From assembly GCF_003611675.1 (NCBI RefSeq), contig NZ_RAWA01000004.1, forward strand, positions 17,958 to 81,957: 64,000 nucleotides of DNA, read 5' to 3'. Below, piece by piece: positions 1 to 9,479 of this stretch; the first letter of the stretch is position 1, and every line of letters begins with the position of its first letter. The position numbers were made by a program, and so were the translations under genes. Below the pieces are notes generated by a model that did not search any database, was not told where the DNA came from, and saw nothing but the letters and a program-made list of their open reading frames with translations. Source of the stretch: Corallococcus sp. CA053C (lineage in GTDB: Bacteria > Myxococcota > Myxococcia > Myxococcales > Myxococcaceae).

Positions 1-71
1 ACTGCAGCGGCGGCAGATCCTAGCCTTCCGCCCCTCTCGCACCCCCGCTTCCGCCGTCTCGCGGTCCCACC

Positions 72-3059
72 ATGAATACCCGCCTCACGCTGATCCTCAA
101 CACCCACATGCCGCAGGTGTTGGGCGAGGGACCCCTCTTCGATGAGCCCGAGAACTGGCTCTTCGAAGCGCTGACGGAGACATACATCCCGCTGTTCCGG
201 ATGTTGGAGCGCTGGGACGCCCGGCGCTTCGCCGGCACGCTGGTGATGTCCTTCACCCCGTGCCTCGTGGACCAGCTCATCGCCTGCGAGGAGCGCTACA
301 CGGGCTACCTGCGCCTGCTCGGGCGCATCGCCACGCGCGAGCTGGAGCGCACGTCGCGGTTGGAGCTCTACAACCGCTACGAGAAGTTCCCGCAATCCCT
401 CTCCGACGAGGCGCTCGCCCGGGTGCACCACACCGCGGGCATGTACCTGCGGCGCGTGGAGGACAGCCTGGCGTTCCTGCGGGAGCACAGCCTGCGCGAC
501 GTGTTCGCCTGGCTGGGGCGCTCGCGGCTGCCGGGCGTGCAGCTGTGGACGTCCTCGCCGCAGCACAACTTCCTGCCCTTCTTCGAGCCCGCCATCGCGG
601 ACCGGCTGGTGGCGCGGGGCGTGGAGTCGTTCCAGGACGTCTTCGGCCGCGAGCCGGACGGCTTCTGGCTGCCCGAGTGCGCCTTCCAACCAGGGCTCGA
701 GCGCGTGCTCACGCGCCATGGCATCCGCCGCACCGCGCTCAGCCTGAATGGCATTGGCGCGTCCCAGCCCCAGGACCCGAGCGGGGTGTTCCGCCACGAG
801 GGCCTGGAGGTGCTCGTCCACGACTACCGCATCGGCTTGCACCTGTGGAAGTCGCCCGACTCCACGTTCCCGGCCCATCCTGTCTACCGCGAGTTCTTCC
901 GCGACGTGGGCTTCGACGTCCGGCCCGAGTACTTCGACGAGCTGGGCGTGCCCGTGCCCGCGAACAAGCGGGGGCACGTTTGGACGGGCCTCAAGTACCA
1001 CGCGGTCAGCGGCCAGAAGGTGGGGCTGGGCGAGAAGGGGCTCTACGACGGCGAGGCCGCCCGCGCCCAGGTGCCCCACCACGTGCGCGCGTTCTGGGAC
1101 CTGCTGGAGTCCCGCCGCTCGCTCGTGCAGGACGGGCAGACGTTCGTGCTGGCCTTCGACACGGAGCTGTTCGGCCACTGGTGGCACGAGGGCATCGAGT
1201 GGCTCGACGGCGTGATGCAGCCCGCCGTGCCCCGTGAGCCGGCCCTCACCGTGTCGTCGCCGACGCCCGTGCCGTCGCTGCCGCGGCTCTACTATTCGAC
1301 GTGGGGGCGCGACTTCTACAGCGAGCACTGGCTGACGCCGGGCAACTGCTGGATGTACGCGCTGATCAAGCTCGCGGAGGCCCACGTCCCGGAGCCGGTG
1401 GACGCGGAGACGCGGGAGACGTGGCGCCGCTTCGAGGTCCTCAGCGGCAGCGACCTGCTCTTCATGATGCCGGACCCGTCACAGCGGGAGCGGGCGCGGG
1501 CGCTGTTCCTCGCTCGCTTCGCGGACGTCGTCTCGCGCCTGCCGGCCTTCACGCCCGAGTTGCTCACGGCCTTCCCGGTGGACCCCTTCAAGTGCGTGCT
1601 CGTGCACGTGGGGAAGCCCGGCGAGGAGGCGCCGCCGCCGTTCCTCCTGCGCCGGCTGTCCCGCGAGGGTTCGAACAGCGAAGCGCGCCGGGAGCTTACG
1701 CTCGACCCCGAGGTGGTGGACGTCGCGGGGCTGCGCGTCTGCTTCCAGTACTTCCTCTTGCACCCGCAGGGCCGCTACGCGCTGCGCGTGGAGGGCTCCG
1801 AGCGCGAGCACACCTTCCAGATGCCGGACTACGGCGTGCCCCTGCTCATCGCGCCGGATACGCGGGCGTATCCCAAGTACGACCCGGAGGTGCTCTACCG
1901 GAAGCTGGGCGAAATCTGGGAGGGCGACCAGCGGCTGCCCATCCAGCAGGCGCCCACGCTGCGCAGCCGCCACCTGTACACGCGCGCGATGGTGACGGAG
2001 GTGCTCGCGGGGAAGCGCACCGCCGTCTTCAAGTACAACAAGGAGGGCTACGCGCTGCTGCGCTTCCGCGACCAGAGCCTCGCGCCGGCCTCGGTCGTCT
2101 TCGACGACACCGTGTCGCTGAGCGACGCGGGCGCGTACATCCAGGCCGGGGAGCTGTCCGTGCCGGTGTGCAGCGACCCGGCGGAGATCGCGAAGCATGA
2201 CTTCGACGCGGTCATCTTCACCTGCTCGCTCAACTTCGAGTCCGAGGTGCCGCACGTGCGGGCGCTGCTCGAAGTGGCCACGCGCAAGCGCCTGCCGGTG
2301 GTGTCGCTGTACGACGACATCCTCTATTACGACCTGTTCGACGGGCTGGAGCCGGATCCGTCCCTCTTCTTCCGCGTGGCCGTGCCTGAACAGGACGCGC
2401 TCGCCCAACCGGGTCCGGTGGACTACGGGCCGCGCAACCTGCTGGGCGTCTTCGGCACGGACACGGTGCAGGGCAAGTTCACCACGCAGGTCTACCTGCG
2501 CGAGGCGCTGGCGCGACACGTGCGCGTGCGCCACCACGCCACGGAGCCCACGGGCATCCTGCTGGGCGCGGACACCGGCTACTCGCGCGTGCTGCGCGTG
2601 GAGCCCCCGCAACGGCTGGCGTTCGAGCGGCGGCTGATGGCGGACCTGGCCCGGGGCTGCGACCTGGTCATCACCGGCGGGCAGAACGGGCTGCTCTACT
2701 CGCCGGCCGGCGCGGACCGCCGGACCAATGCCTCCACGCTCATCTACGAGACGTTCCTGCCCCGGCTGGTGGTGCTGAGCGTGGCGGTGGACACGCGGGC
2801 GGAGGACGTGCTCGCGACGCGCGAGTACCTGGAGACGCTGGCCCGGGAGCACGGCGTGCCCTGCACGGTGGTGGGTCTGGCGATGATGGGCGGGCGCAAG
2901 CTGCTCGGTAGCCGGTGGACCGAGACGTGGTTCCTGGGCGTCCGCGATGAGGTGCTGGAGGACGCGCGGCGGCGGCTGGAGCAGCAGACCGGGCTGCGCG
3001 TCTTCGCCATCCCCGAGGACGTGGACGCGCTGGCGCGGAGTGTGCTCACGCACCTGTGA
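72..3059 (+). CDS. GH57 glucan-branching-like enzyme fused to a DUF1611 P-loop domain
   Basis: The first ~500 of 995 residues look like a GH57 glycosidase of the 1,4-alpha-glucan branching type: WLPECAF holds the nucleophile-position E202, and AFDTELFGHWW holds acid-position D363. The first conserved histidine motif reads NTHMP rather than HxHxP. From ~650 the protein changes to a Rossmann-like segment and then a DUF1611-type P-loop domain with Walker A GTDTVQGKFT (795-804). This pairing is unusual and the combined activity is unknown. The stop overlaps the ABC gene start by 4 nt. No clear ribosome-binding site precedes the ATG, so the start is less certain than the frame. Confidence 0.85.
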   Translation: MNTRLTLILNTHMPQVLGEGPLFDEPENWLFEALTETYIPLFRMLERWDARRFAGTLVMSFTPCLVDQLIACEERYTGYLRLLGRIATRELERTSRLELYNRYEKFPQSLSDEALARVHHTAGMYLRRVEDSLAFLREHSLRDVFAWLGRSRLPGVQLWTSSPQHNFLPFFEPAIADRLVARGVESFQDVFGREPDGFWLPECAFQPGLERVLTRHGIRRTALSLNGIGASQPQDPSGVFRHEGLEVLVHDYRIGLHLWKSPDSTFPAHPVYREFFRDVGFDVRPEYFDELGVPVPANKRGHVWTGLKYHAVSGQKVGLGEKGLYDGEAARAQVPHHVRAFWDLLESRRSLVQDGQTFVLAFDTELFGHWWHEGIEWLDGVMQPAVPREPALTVSSPTPVPSLPRLYYSTWGRDFYSEHWLTPGNCWMYALIKLAEAHVPEPVDAETRETWRRFEVLSGSDLLFMMPDPSQRERARALFLARFADVVSRLPAFTPELLTAFPVDPFKCVLVHVGKPGEEAPPPFLLRRLSREGSNSEARRELTLDPEVVDVAGLRVCFQYFLLHPQGRYALRVEGSEREHTFQMPDYGVPLLIAPDTRAYPKYDPEVLYRKLGEIWEGDQRLPIQQAPTLRSRHLYTRAMVTEVLAGKRTAVFKYNKEGYALLRFRDQSLAPASVVFDDTVSLSDAGAYIQAGELSVPVCSDPAEIAKHDFDAVIFTCSLNFESEVPHVRALLEVATRKRLPVVSLYDDILYYDLFDGLEPDPSLFFRVAVPEQDALAQPGPVDYGPRNLLGVFGTDTVQGKFTTQVYLREALARHVRVRHHATEPTGILLGADTGYSRVLRVEPPQRLAFERRLMADLARGCDLVITGGQNGLLYSPAGADRRTNASTLIYETFLPRLVVLSVAVDTRAEDVLATREYLETLAREHGVPCTVVGLAMMGGRKLLGSRWTETWFLGVRDEVLEDARRRLEQQTGLRVFAIPEDVDALARSVLTHL

Positions 3060-4858
3060 TGGGACCGGACGGCGCGATGCAGGAGGCCCCGCCGGGGCTG
3101 CGGCAGTCCGCGCGCTACCTGCTCGCGCTGCTGCGGCTCTTGCGGCCCGCGTGGGGCTCGCTCGCCCGGGGCGCGCTGCTGGGCCCCGTCATCACGCTGC
3201 TCTGCCTGATTCCTCCGTTCCTCACGCGGTTGCTGTTCGACCACGTCTCGTCGCTGCGGGACCTGGAGCTGCTCCACGTCCTGGTGATCAGCATCTTCGC
3301 GGCGTCGGTGGCGGCGGCGCTCGCGGACTCGCTCCTGGGCTACTACTCGTCCTACCTGAGCATCAAGCTGGAGAGCTCCGCCGCGCTCTACCTCTTCAAC
3401 CACCTGCAACACCTGCCGGACCGCTTCTTCTCGCGGCGGCAGGTGGGGGAGCTCACCAGCCGCTTCGAGGACGCGAAGGCCGGGATGTCGCTGGTGCTGG
3501 GGCTGCTGCGGCTGGTCTTCTCGCAGTGCACCTTCGTGATTGTCATTCCCTTCACCCTGGCGTCCCTCCATTGGGAGCTGGCACTGGCGGCGCTGGCCAC
3601 GCTGCCGTTCGTGGTGGCGGTGCCGCTCATCATGGGGCGCGCCATGGGGAGCGCGTGGCAGGAGGTGATGGGCGTCCATGGCTCGCTCAATGCCTTGCAG
3701 GTGGAGACGCTCCGGCAGAGCCGCACGACGAAGGTGCTGGCGCTGGAGCCGTTCGTCTACCAGCGCGCTTCGGGGCTCATGCGGTCGGTGCTGCGCGCGC
3801 ACCTGCGGGCGCATGGAGTGGAGGGACGGCTGCGGATGTTCGAGCGCACCGTGGAGGCAGCCCAGACGGCCCTGTTCACGTGGCTGGGCTGGCGGCTCAT
3901 CCTCCAGGGAAAGCTGACGCTCGGCGGGTTCGTGGCGTTCGTGGCCTATGCCGCGTACCTGCGCGGTCCGGTCATCGAGGTCATCGCCTTCGTCACCAGC
4001 CTGCACCAGCGCGGCGTGCATCTGCGGCGCTTCTTCGAGTACCTGCACGAGACGCCGGAGCAGGATCCGAATCGCTCGCTTCAGCTCCCGGCACCACTGG
4101 CGCGGCGGCTGGGCGGCGGTGTGGAGCTGGAGGGCGTGTCGTTCGGCTACGCGCCGGAGCAGGACGTGCTGCGCGAGGTGAGCGCTCGCGTGGAGCCCGG
4201 GGCGGTGGTGACCATCGTCGGGGCGAGCGGTTCGGGGAAGACGACGCTGGCGCGGCTGCTGACGCGGCTGGAGGAGCCCGGCCGGGGGCGCGTGCTGTAC
4301 GACGGGCAGGACGCTCGGACGCTGGAGCTCTCCGAGCTGCGCCGTCAGCTCGCCGTGGTGTGGCAGGACGTGGAGCTGTACCACGGCACGCTGCGCGAGA
4401 ACCTCACCCTGGGCCTTCACGACGTGCCCGACGAGGACCTGCGGCACGCGGTGCGGCTGTGCGGGTTGGAGCCCGTCATCGCCGCGCTGCCCCGGGGTTA
4501 CGACACGCCGGTGGCCGAGGCGGGAGCGAGCCTCTCTGGCGGACAGCGGCAGCGGCTGGCGCTGGCCCGGGCGGTGCTGCGCGATGCGCCCGTGCTGCTG
4601 TTGGATGAGGCGACCTCCCAGCTCGACGTGGAGACCGAGGCCGCCATCGTCCGCGCGTTGCTGGCTCGGGCCCGGGAGCGAGGACAGACGGTGCTGTTCA
4701 TCACGCACCGGCTGGTCAACGCTCCGCTGGCGGATGAGGTGTGGATGCTCGTGGGAGGCAGGCTGGTGGGACGGGGCCCGCATGCGGAGCTGCTCGCGCG
4801 CTGTGCTCCCTATCAACGGCTCTACCGCGCGGGCGTGGGCGAGGCGGACGCCGCATGA
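3056..4858 (+). CDS. ABC exporter, fused permease and ATPase half-transporter
   Basis: A 600-residue half-size exporter. About six hydrophobic helices occupy residues ~25-300. The ATPase follows with Walker A GASGSGKTT, signature LSGGQ, Walker B VLLLDEATS and a switch histidine in ITHR. There is no N-terminal C39 peptidase, so it would not cleave a leader itself. The GTG start overlaps the preceding stop (GTGA), and its own stop overlaps the next start (ATGA), so it is translationally coupled on both sides. ATG codons at 3059 and 3077 are alternative starts. The substrate is unknown; the neighbouring subtilisin-like gene suggests a peptide, which is inference. Confidence 0.93.
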   Translation: MMGPDGAMQEAPPGLRQSARYLLALLRLLRPAWGSLARGALLGPVITLLCLIPPFLTRLLFDHVSSLRDLELLHVLVISIFAASVAAALADSLLGYYSSYLSIKLESSAALYLFNHLQHLPDRFFSRRQVGELTSRFEDAKAGMSLVLGLLRLVFSQCTFVIVIPFTLASLHWELALAALATLPFVVAVPLIMGRAMGSAWQEVMGVHGSLNALQVETLRQSRTTKVLALEPFVYQRASGLMRSVLRAHLRAHGVEGRLRMFERTVEAAQTALFTWLGWRLILQGKLTLGGFVAFVAYAAYLRGPVIEVIAFVTSLHQRGVHLRRFFEYLHETPEQDPNRSLQLPAPLARRLGGGVELEGVSFGYAPEQDVLREVSARVEPGAVVTIVGASGSGKTTLARLLTRLEEPGRGRVLYDGQDARTLELSELRRQLAVVWQDVELYHGTLRENLTLGLHDVPDEDLRHAVRLCGLEPVIAALPRGYDTPVAEAGASLSGGQRQRLALARAVLRDAPVLLLDEATSQLDVETEAAIVRALLARARERGQTVLFITHRLVNAPLADEVWMLVGGRLVGRGPHAELLARCAPYQRLYRAGVGEADAA

Positions 4859-5142
4859 CGCCTGAGCCTTCACGTCCCACCGCACCACCGCTCCCCGCGC
4901 GGCTGCCGTTGTTGGAGGACCCGGCGCACCCGGGCCTCTTCATCGTGCGGCGGATTGGGACCCTCACGCTCCTGCTCGTCGTGGGGTTGTGCGCGGCGAT
5001 GCTGCTCGCGGGTTCGCTCGTCCAGATGACCGTGCTCGTTCCGGGTGAGGACCCACCGCGCAGGGAGTCCGTGTCCCTGGGCGCCTATGTGTTCCGGCAG
5101 CTGGGACACTGGAGGCTTCCGGGGCCTGGAGGTGCGCCTTGA
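4855..5142 (+). CDS. 95-residue single-pass membrane protein
   Basis: This small gene is supported by ATGA overlap with the ABC gene upstream and TTGA overlap with the subtilisin-like gene downstream. The protein has a proline-rich N-terminus, one hydrophobic segment at ~33-58, and a charged then glycine/proline-rich tail. The cytoplasmic-stem-plus-helix layout resembles the start of HlyD-type membrane fusion proteins but is far too short to be one. It could be an accessory subunit of the exporter, a decayed fusion protein, or conceivably the exported product. No homologue is recognised. Confidence 0.7.
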   Translation: MTPEPSRPTAPPLPARLPLLEDPAHPGLFIVRRIGTLTLLLVVGLCAAMLLAGSLVQMTVLVPGEDPPRRESVSLGAYVFRQLGHWRLPGPGGAP

Positions 5143-5828
5143 AGAAGGTGGGCATCATCGACAGCGGCGTGGAGGTGGCCTTCCTTCGCGAGCATGCGAT
5201 TGCCCTGGAGGGAGCGGCCTGCTTCACGCTCGACCTGGACGCACAGGTGCTGGAGACGCGCAGCTACGAGCGCCCGGAGTTGGACGCGTGGCGTGCCGGT
5301 GAGAGCGCGCTGGACCTGGAGGACACGCATGGGCACGGCACGGCCATCCTGAGCATCCTCTACGATCAGGTCCGTCCCTGGCCGGACGTGGAGCTCTACG
5401 TGGCCCGTGTCCTTGATCAGGGCGTGCGCGGGCACTCGCTGTGCCTCGTGGAGGCGTTGGGGTGGATGCTCGACGAGGTGGGCGTGGACCTGCTCAACCT
5501 GAGCCTCGGCACGACGCTCCGCGCGCTGGAGGTGCCGATGCGCGAGGTGATTGATCGCGCGGTGGCGCGCGGCGCGGTCATCGCCTGCGCAGCGGGCGGG
5601 GTGCCCACGCTGCCCGCGCAGCTGGAATCGGTGGTGTCGGTGGGGGATCCCGCGCTCATGGAGCGGGCCAACCCCGACGTGAAGGTCGACCATGTCGTGC
5701 AGGAGCGCGAGGTGAAGCTCTACATGGGGGGACGCTGGATGCAGGCGCCCATGACGACCAGCTTCGCCTGCGCGGTGGCGGTGGCCGGGGTGCTGCGCGA
5801 TGGCTGCCCACCCGGCTGGCGGCGCTGA
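5139..5828 (+). CDS. Short subtilisin-like (S8) protein with altered oxyanion site
   Basis: This 229-residue protein keeps the subtilase order: Asp8 in IIDSG, His64 in DTHGHGTA, the NLSLG core strand (N120), and a Ser208 candidate in MTTSFACA. The oxyanion asparagine normally found in AAGN is Gly154 here (ACAAGGVP), and the serine motif is TTSFA instead of GTSMA. There is no signal peptide, so it should act in the cytoplasm. The TTG start overlaps the upstream stop. It could be a slow leader protease or a non-catalytic peptide binder working with the adjacent ABC exporter (inference). Confidence 0.8.
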   Translation: MKKVGIIDSGVEVAFLREHAIALEGAACFTLDLDAQVLETRSYERPELDAWRAGESALDLEDTHGHGTAILSILYDQVRPWPDVELYVARVLDQGVRGHSLCLVEALGWMLDEVGVDLLNLSLGTTLRALEVPMREVIDRAVARGAVIACAAGGVPTLPAQLESVVSVGDPALMERANPDVKVDHVVQEREVKLYMGGRWMQAPMTTSFACAVAVAGVLRDGCPPGWRR

Positions 5829-5844
5829 GCACTGCGCGCGGCAT

Positions 5845-8475
5845 TCACGGCGAGGGCGGGCCCGGAGGAGGCGACACCGCCCCCAACGTCAGGTCGCCCA
5901 CGTCGATGACCTCGCCCTCCTTCACCTTCAACACACGGCGCACGCGTCCCTGGGATGGCCCTCCCATGGCGACGAGGACACGCTCGCCCACGCGCACGCC
6001 GCTGATGGAGAAGCGCCCCTCCGCATCCACCCCCGTGTCCTCCGGCATGGCCGGCTCACCCTCGATGAAGATGAACGCGTCGCGGATGGGCGCCTTCGTG
6101 GTCGCATCCACCACCCGGCCGCGCACGGTGGCCGAGGCCTTCAGGGGGATTTCCACTTCGAGCGCCGCGCCCATGCCGGGAGAGGCCAGGACCTCGCCGC
6201 TTGATCCGTCGGGCGTCCTCGCCACCAACCTCACGGGCTCGGCCGGCACGTCTTTCAGGTCGAAGCGCTCTCCCGCGAACTCCCACGCTCCCTGTCCCTG
6301 GGGAAGGTAGCCCTTCTGCAACTGGAGCGACAACGTGAAGCCCTTCACGGGCTCGCCGTCGCGCACCACCCGGCCTCGGAGGGCGGCCGCGGGCCGCAGC
6401 TTCACCACCACTTCCTGTTCGGCAATCACAGGCACGGTGTCGCTGGAGCGCCCTCCGTTGCGCGCGGTCAGCATCACCCGGCGCGTGGCGGGGCCTACAC
6501 GCGAGAGGGGGACAGCGAAGCGCCCCTCCTCATCCGCGGAGGCCATCATCAGCGGGATGCCCCTTCCCTCCGCGGCCGTGAGGGTGATGACGGCCCCCGG
6601 CGACGGCGCGCCATCCGGTTCGAGCACGGTGCCCCGGTACTCGTTCTCGTTCTGCGCGTCCTCCCAGGTGAGCTCGACGTGGACCGTCCTCCCCTCCTCC
6701 ACGTGCACCTGCTTGTAATTGCCCGGGGAGACACGATGGCTCGCCGTGAGCAGCAGCACGTAGACGCCCGGTGGGAGACTCATCCGGAAGCCACCCTCCG
6801 CCCCGACGCCGACCCGGCCCACATCCGGGGTCCCATACGGGGTCGTTCCCTCCGCCAGGGCCGTCACCTCCATCGGCCCTTCGGGGAGCGCCCCCCGGGC
6901 CGCGCGCACCACGCCGTCCACCGTGCCCGTCCCCTCCAGCGTGAAGTCCGCTCGGGCCGCGCCGTTCTCTCCCACGTCCACCAGCTGGCGGACGCCCACC
7001 GTCGAGTCCTCACGGCGGGCGGTGAGGGATGCGCGGCCCGTGGAGAGCCCTTCGAGCCGGTAGTGTCCCGTGGCGTCCGTGCGGGCCTCCACCGGAGCGG
7101 ACTCCACGTCATCGATCCAGCGGTTGACGCTCGACACCCGGGCCCCGACCACGGGCACTCCCGCGCTGTCGCGCACCTGGCCCTCCACCGCTCCGGTGCG
7201 TGAGAGCACCAGGTCCACGGGGAAGCGCTCGCCCTGCCCCACCGTCAGCCCGTGCCGCGCGGTGGGCGAGTAACCCTGCGCGCTCACCTTCGCGTCGTAG
7301 CTGCCGGGAGCGAGCCCTCGCACCACGAAGTGGCCCTCCGCGTCCGACAGGGCAAGGCCGGAATTGCCATTGCCCTCCGAAAGGCTCACGTCGATGCGGG
7401 CCCCCACCACCGGGCTTCCCGAGGACTGCTCCACCACGCGGCCCTCCAGCACCGCGCCGGGCCCCAGTCGGATCCGCACATCGCGCACGGTGCTGCCCGC
7501 GGTGGAGATGACGGGCTTGTCGAGCGCTCCCGATTCGTCACCGCGCCGCGCGGACACGGTGTGGGCGCCGGGCTCCACCTCCACGGAGAAGCCTCCTTCA
7601 GCGCCTGTCGTCACCACCTGCGCGGGACTGCCGCCCACCTGCACCTCGGCGTCCGCGACCGGAAGGCCTCGCGCGTCCACGACGAAGCCCTCGATGACGC
7701 CCGCCACCCGGAGCGCCACCGTGAGCGGTCCCTTCACGGGGATCCGCAGTCGGCTCTCCACCGCGCGCGCGTGCCCGAGCGCCCGCGCCTCCAGCAGGTA
7801 GGCCCCGGGCGCGAGCCCCTCCACGCGGAAGTTCCCGCGCGCGTCGCTCGTGGCATAGACGCGCTCCTCGTCGGGGGCCTCGGCACGCTGCCAGTGCTCC
7901 AGGTCGCGGGCGTGCGCCGTGAGGACCAGCTCCACGAGCGGCAGCGGTTCATTCGTTCCATGCACCACCGTGCGGCCCGTGAGCACCTGCCCGGGCTCCA
8001 GCGAGACACGCAGCGCCGTGCGCAGCTCACCGTAGGGGCGCACCACGTCCCGCAGCAGCGGTGCCTGCCCCGGGGCGCGCACCGCCACCAGGTAGCTCCC
8101 GGGGCCGGACGCGAGCCGGACGTGCCCCTTCGCATCCGTGACACCGGAGCCCGCCAGCCGCCACGCGGACTCCCCGGGTTCGCCATGCCAGTAGAGCCGC
8201 ACGTTGGCCCCGGGTGAGGGCTGCCCGCCTGCGAGCACCTCCACGTCCAGGACGCCCTCCGACTCACTGGGGGCCTGCTCCAGGGGCGGTGTGCTGCCCG
8301 CCTCCGCGCCGTCCGGTCCCTTCGGAACGGGAGGACGCACCGGGCCCTCCCTGGCGACCGTGGCGGCTCCAGTGCTGTCGTCCGAGGCGCCCGGTCCGCC
8401 GGAATGCAGGCCCCAGAACAACGCGAGGCCGCACCCGACGAGGACCGCCAACACCACGATGAGCCGCCTGCGCAT
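5845..8475 (-). CDS. Envelope-anchored protein with many carboxypeptidase-regulatory-like domains
   Basis: A protein of 876 residues begins MRRRLIVVLAVLVGC, a basic N-terminus plus hydrophobic segment that may be a membrane anchor or lipobox. The rest is a string of about eight beta-sandwich repeats with the recurring pattern G-V-V-D/R...P-V-x-G-A-x-V...A-D-x-x-G-x-F/Y...L-x-P-G, typical of carboxypeptidase D regulatory-like domains. No catalytic domain is visible. Such proteins are usually surface or periplasmic scaffolds. The start at 8475 is chosen over a further-upstream codon because only it gives a sensible export signal. It may be cotranscribed with the barrel gene 104 bp upstream. Confidence 0.85.
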   Translation of the reverse strand: MRRRLIVVLAVLVGCGLALFWGLHSGGPGASDDSTGAATVAREGPVRPPVPKGPDGAEAGSTPPLEQAPSESEGVLDVEVLAGGQPSPGANVRLYWHGEPGESAWRLAGSGVTDAKGHVRLASGPGSYLVAVRAPGQAPLLRDVVRPYGELRTALRVSLEPGQVLTGRTVVHGTNEPLPLVELVLTAHARDLEHWQRAEAPDEERVYATSDARGNFRVEGLAPGAYLLEARALGHARAVESRLRIPVKGPLTVALRVAGVIEGFVVDARGLPVADAEVQVGGSPAQVVTTGAEGGFSVEVEPGAHTVSARRGDESGALDKPVISTAGSTVRDVRIRLGPGAVLEGRVVEQSSGSPVVGARIDVSLSEGNGNSGLALSDAEGHFVVRGLAPGSYDAKVSAQGYSPTARHGLTVGQGERFPVDLVLSRTGAVEGQVRDSAGVPVVGARVSSVNRWIDDVESAPVEARTDATGHYRLEGLSTGRASLTARREDSTVGVRQLVDVGENGAARADFTLEGTGTVDGVVRAARGALPEGPMEVTALAEGTTPYGTPDVGRVGVGAEGGFRMSLPPGVYVLLLTASHRVSPGNYKQVHVEEGRTVHVELTWEDAQNENEYRGTVLEPDGAPSPGAVITLTAAEGRGIPLMMASADEEGRFAVPLSRVGPATRRVMLTARNGGRSSDTVPVIAEQEVVVKLRPAAALRGRVVRDGEPVKGFTLSLQLQKGYLPQGQGAWEFAGERFDLKDVPAEPVRLVARTPDGSSGEVLASPGMGAALEVEIPLKASATVRGRVVDATTKAPIRDAFIFIEGEPAMPEDTGVDAEGRFSISGVRVGERVLVAMGGPSQGRVRRVLKVKEGEVIDVGDLTLGAVSPPPGPPSP

Positions 8476-8579
8476 GACCGTCGTCCCTGGCCCGCCGCCA
8501 CACCCGGGCCCCGGCAGCAGTATCACCCGAAGCAGCCGGGGCCGGTGCGTCCGCCGCCAACGAAGCTCCCGCGCAATGA

Positions 8580-9479
8580 CTAGCGGCGGCGCTTGGCCGG
8601 GGGCTTGGGCGGCCGGAGATCATCCCGGCTCTTGGGCAGCTGCGGGCCCGACGCGAGGTCGAACTCGTAGGTGGCACCGAGCAGCAGGCGGAACTGGTAG
8701 ATCTCCCGCAGTTGCTCGGTGACGGCGATGCCCGCCACGGCCTCCAGCACCAGCCCGGGGAACGCCTCGTGGCGGATCACCGGGAGGATCTCCACCTGGT
8801 TGGCATTGTCCCGCCAGACCGGCGTGATGGCGTCCTCGAAGTAGAAGCGGCTCACCACCTCCAGCCCGAGCATCGTGAACTTGTCCAGGTTGTACGTGCC
8901 CGCGAGCGCCAGCTGCACCGCGTCCGGGACGTCGAAGTCGGGCCGGGGGTCCCGGTCTCGCGTGCCCTGGTGGAAGTAGCCGGCGTTGAGCATGAAGCGC
9001 AGGTCCTTGCTCGCGCGCAGCTCGCCCACGAGCGTGCCCTCCCAGTCCCACGTCCCGTCGGACAGGCTGGGGATGATGCCGTCCTCGTCGCTGGGGCCCG
9101 TGGGCAGCGTGACGCGCCCGTAGGCCGCCAGCGCCGCCTGGCTCGTCTCCAGGAATGTCCACTGCAACCCCAGGGGGATGTCACCGAAGGCGACCTTGAA
9201 CTCCTCGTCTCCGGGGAGCCCCAGCGCGAGCAGCTCCAGGTAGAGGTTCGCCTCCAGGTTGTCGGTGATGCCGAAGCGCAGGCTGGGGGAGAGCTGCTGG
9301 TAGGGCTGCGATTCATCCAGGTCGAGCGCGAAGAAGCCCTGGTAGCGCAGGCCCAGCTCCAGGTTGCCGCTCTTCGTGGTGGTCGCGGTGCGCGTCACCA
9401 TGGCGCGGTAGGGCTTCGCCTCCGCGCTGGCGACGGCGATGCAGGTCGTGAGGAGGAAGCAGGCGAGCCGGCTGTTCAT
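8580..9479 (-). CDS. Putative outer-membrane beta-barrel protein, unknown function
   Basis: A 299-residue protein with a signal peptide ending near AVASAEA. The mature part has alternating hydrophobic/polar strands (for example NLELGLRYQGFFALDL, SLRFGITDNLEANLYLELLAL) and repeated aromatic strand ends, as in transporter-like outer-membrane barrels. The C-terminus is basic (PPAKRRR) rather than ending in the usual terminal aromatic residue. It lies upstream of, and in line with, the carboxypeptidase-regulatory-like protein. Function and substrate are unknown. Confidence 0.75.
   Translation of the reverse strand: MNSRLACFLLTTCIAVASAEAKPYRAMVTRTATTTKSGNLELGLRYQGFFALDLDESQPYQQLSPSLRFGITDNLEANLYLELLALGLPGDEEFKVAFGDIPLGLQWTFLETSQAALAAYGRVTLPTGPSDEDGIIPSLSDGTWDWEGTLVGELRASKDLRFMLNAGYFHQGTRDRDPRPDFDVPDAVQLALAGTYNLDKFTMLGLEVVSRFYFEDAITPVWRDNANQVEILPVIRHEAFPGLVLEAVAGIAVTEQLREIYQFRLLLGATYEFDLASGPQLPKSRDDLRPPKPPAKRRR

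Noticed and set aside
1..23. End of an upstream plus-strand gene (frame ending at TAG 21-23)
   Set aside because: Only six codons are visible; nothing supports it as coding.
2744..4888. Long open frame antisense to the GH57 and ABC genes, and similar long antisense frames (1479-3053, 31177-35166, 41395-44529, 48175-52197)
   Set aside because: High-GC shadow frames: composition is dominated by Arg/Gly/His/Ala with no domain, and the opposite strand is clearly coding.
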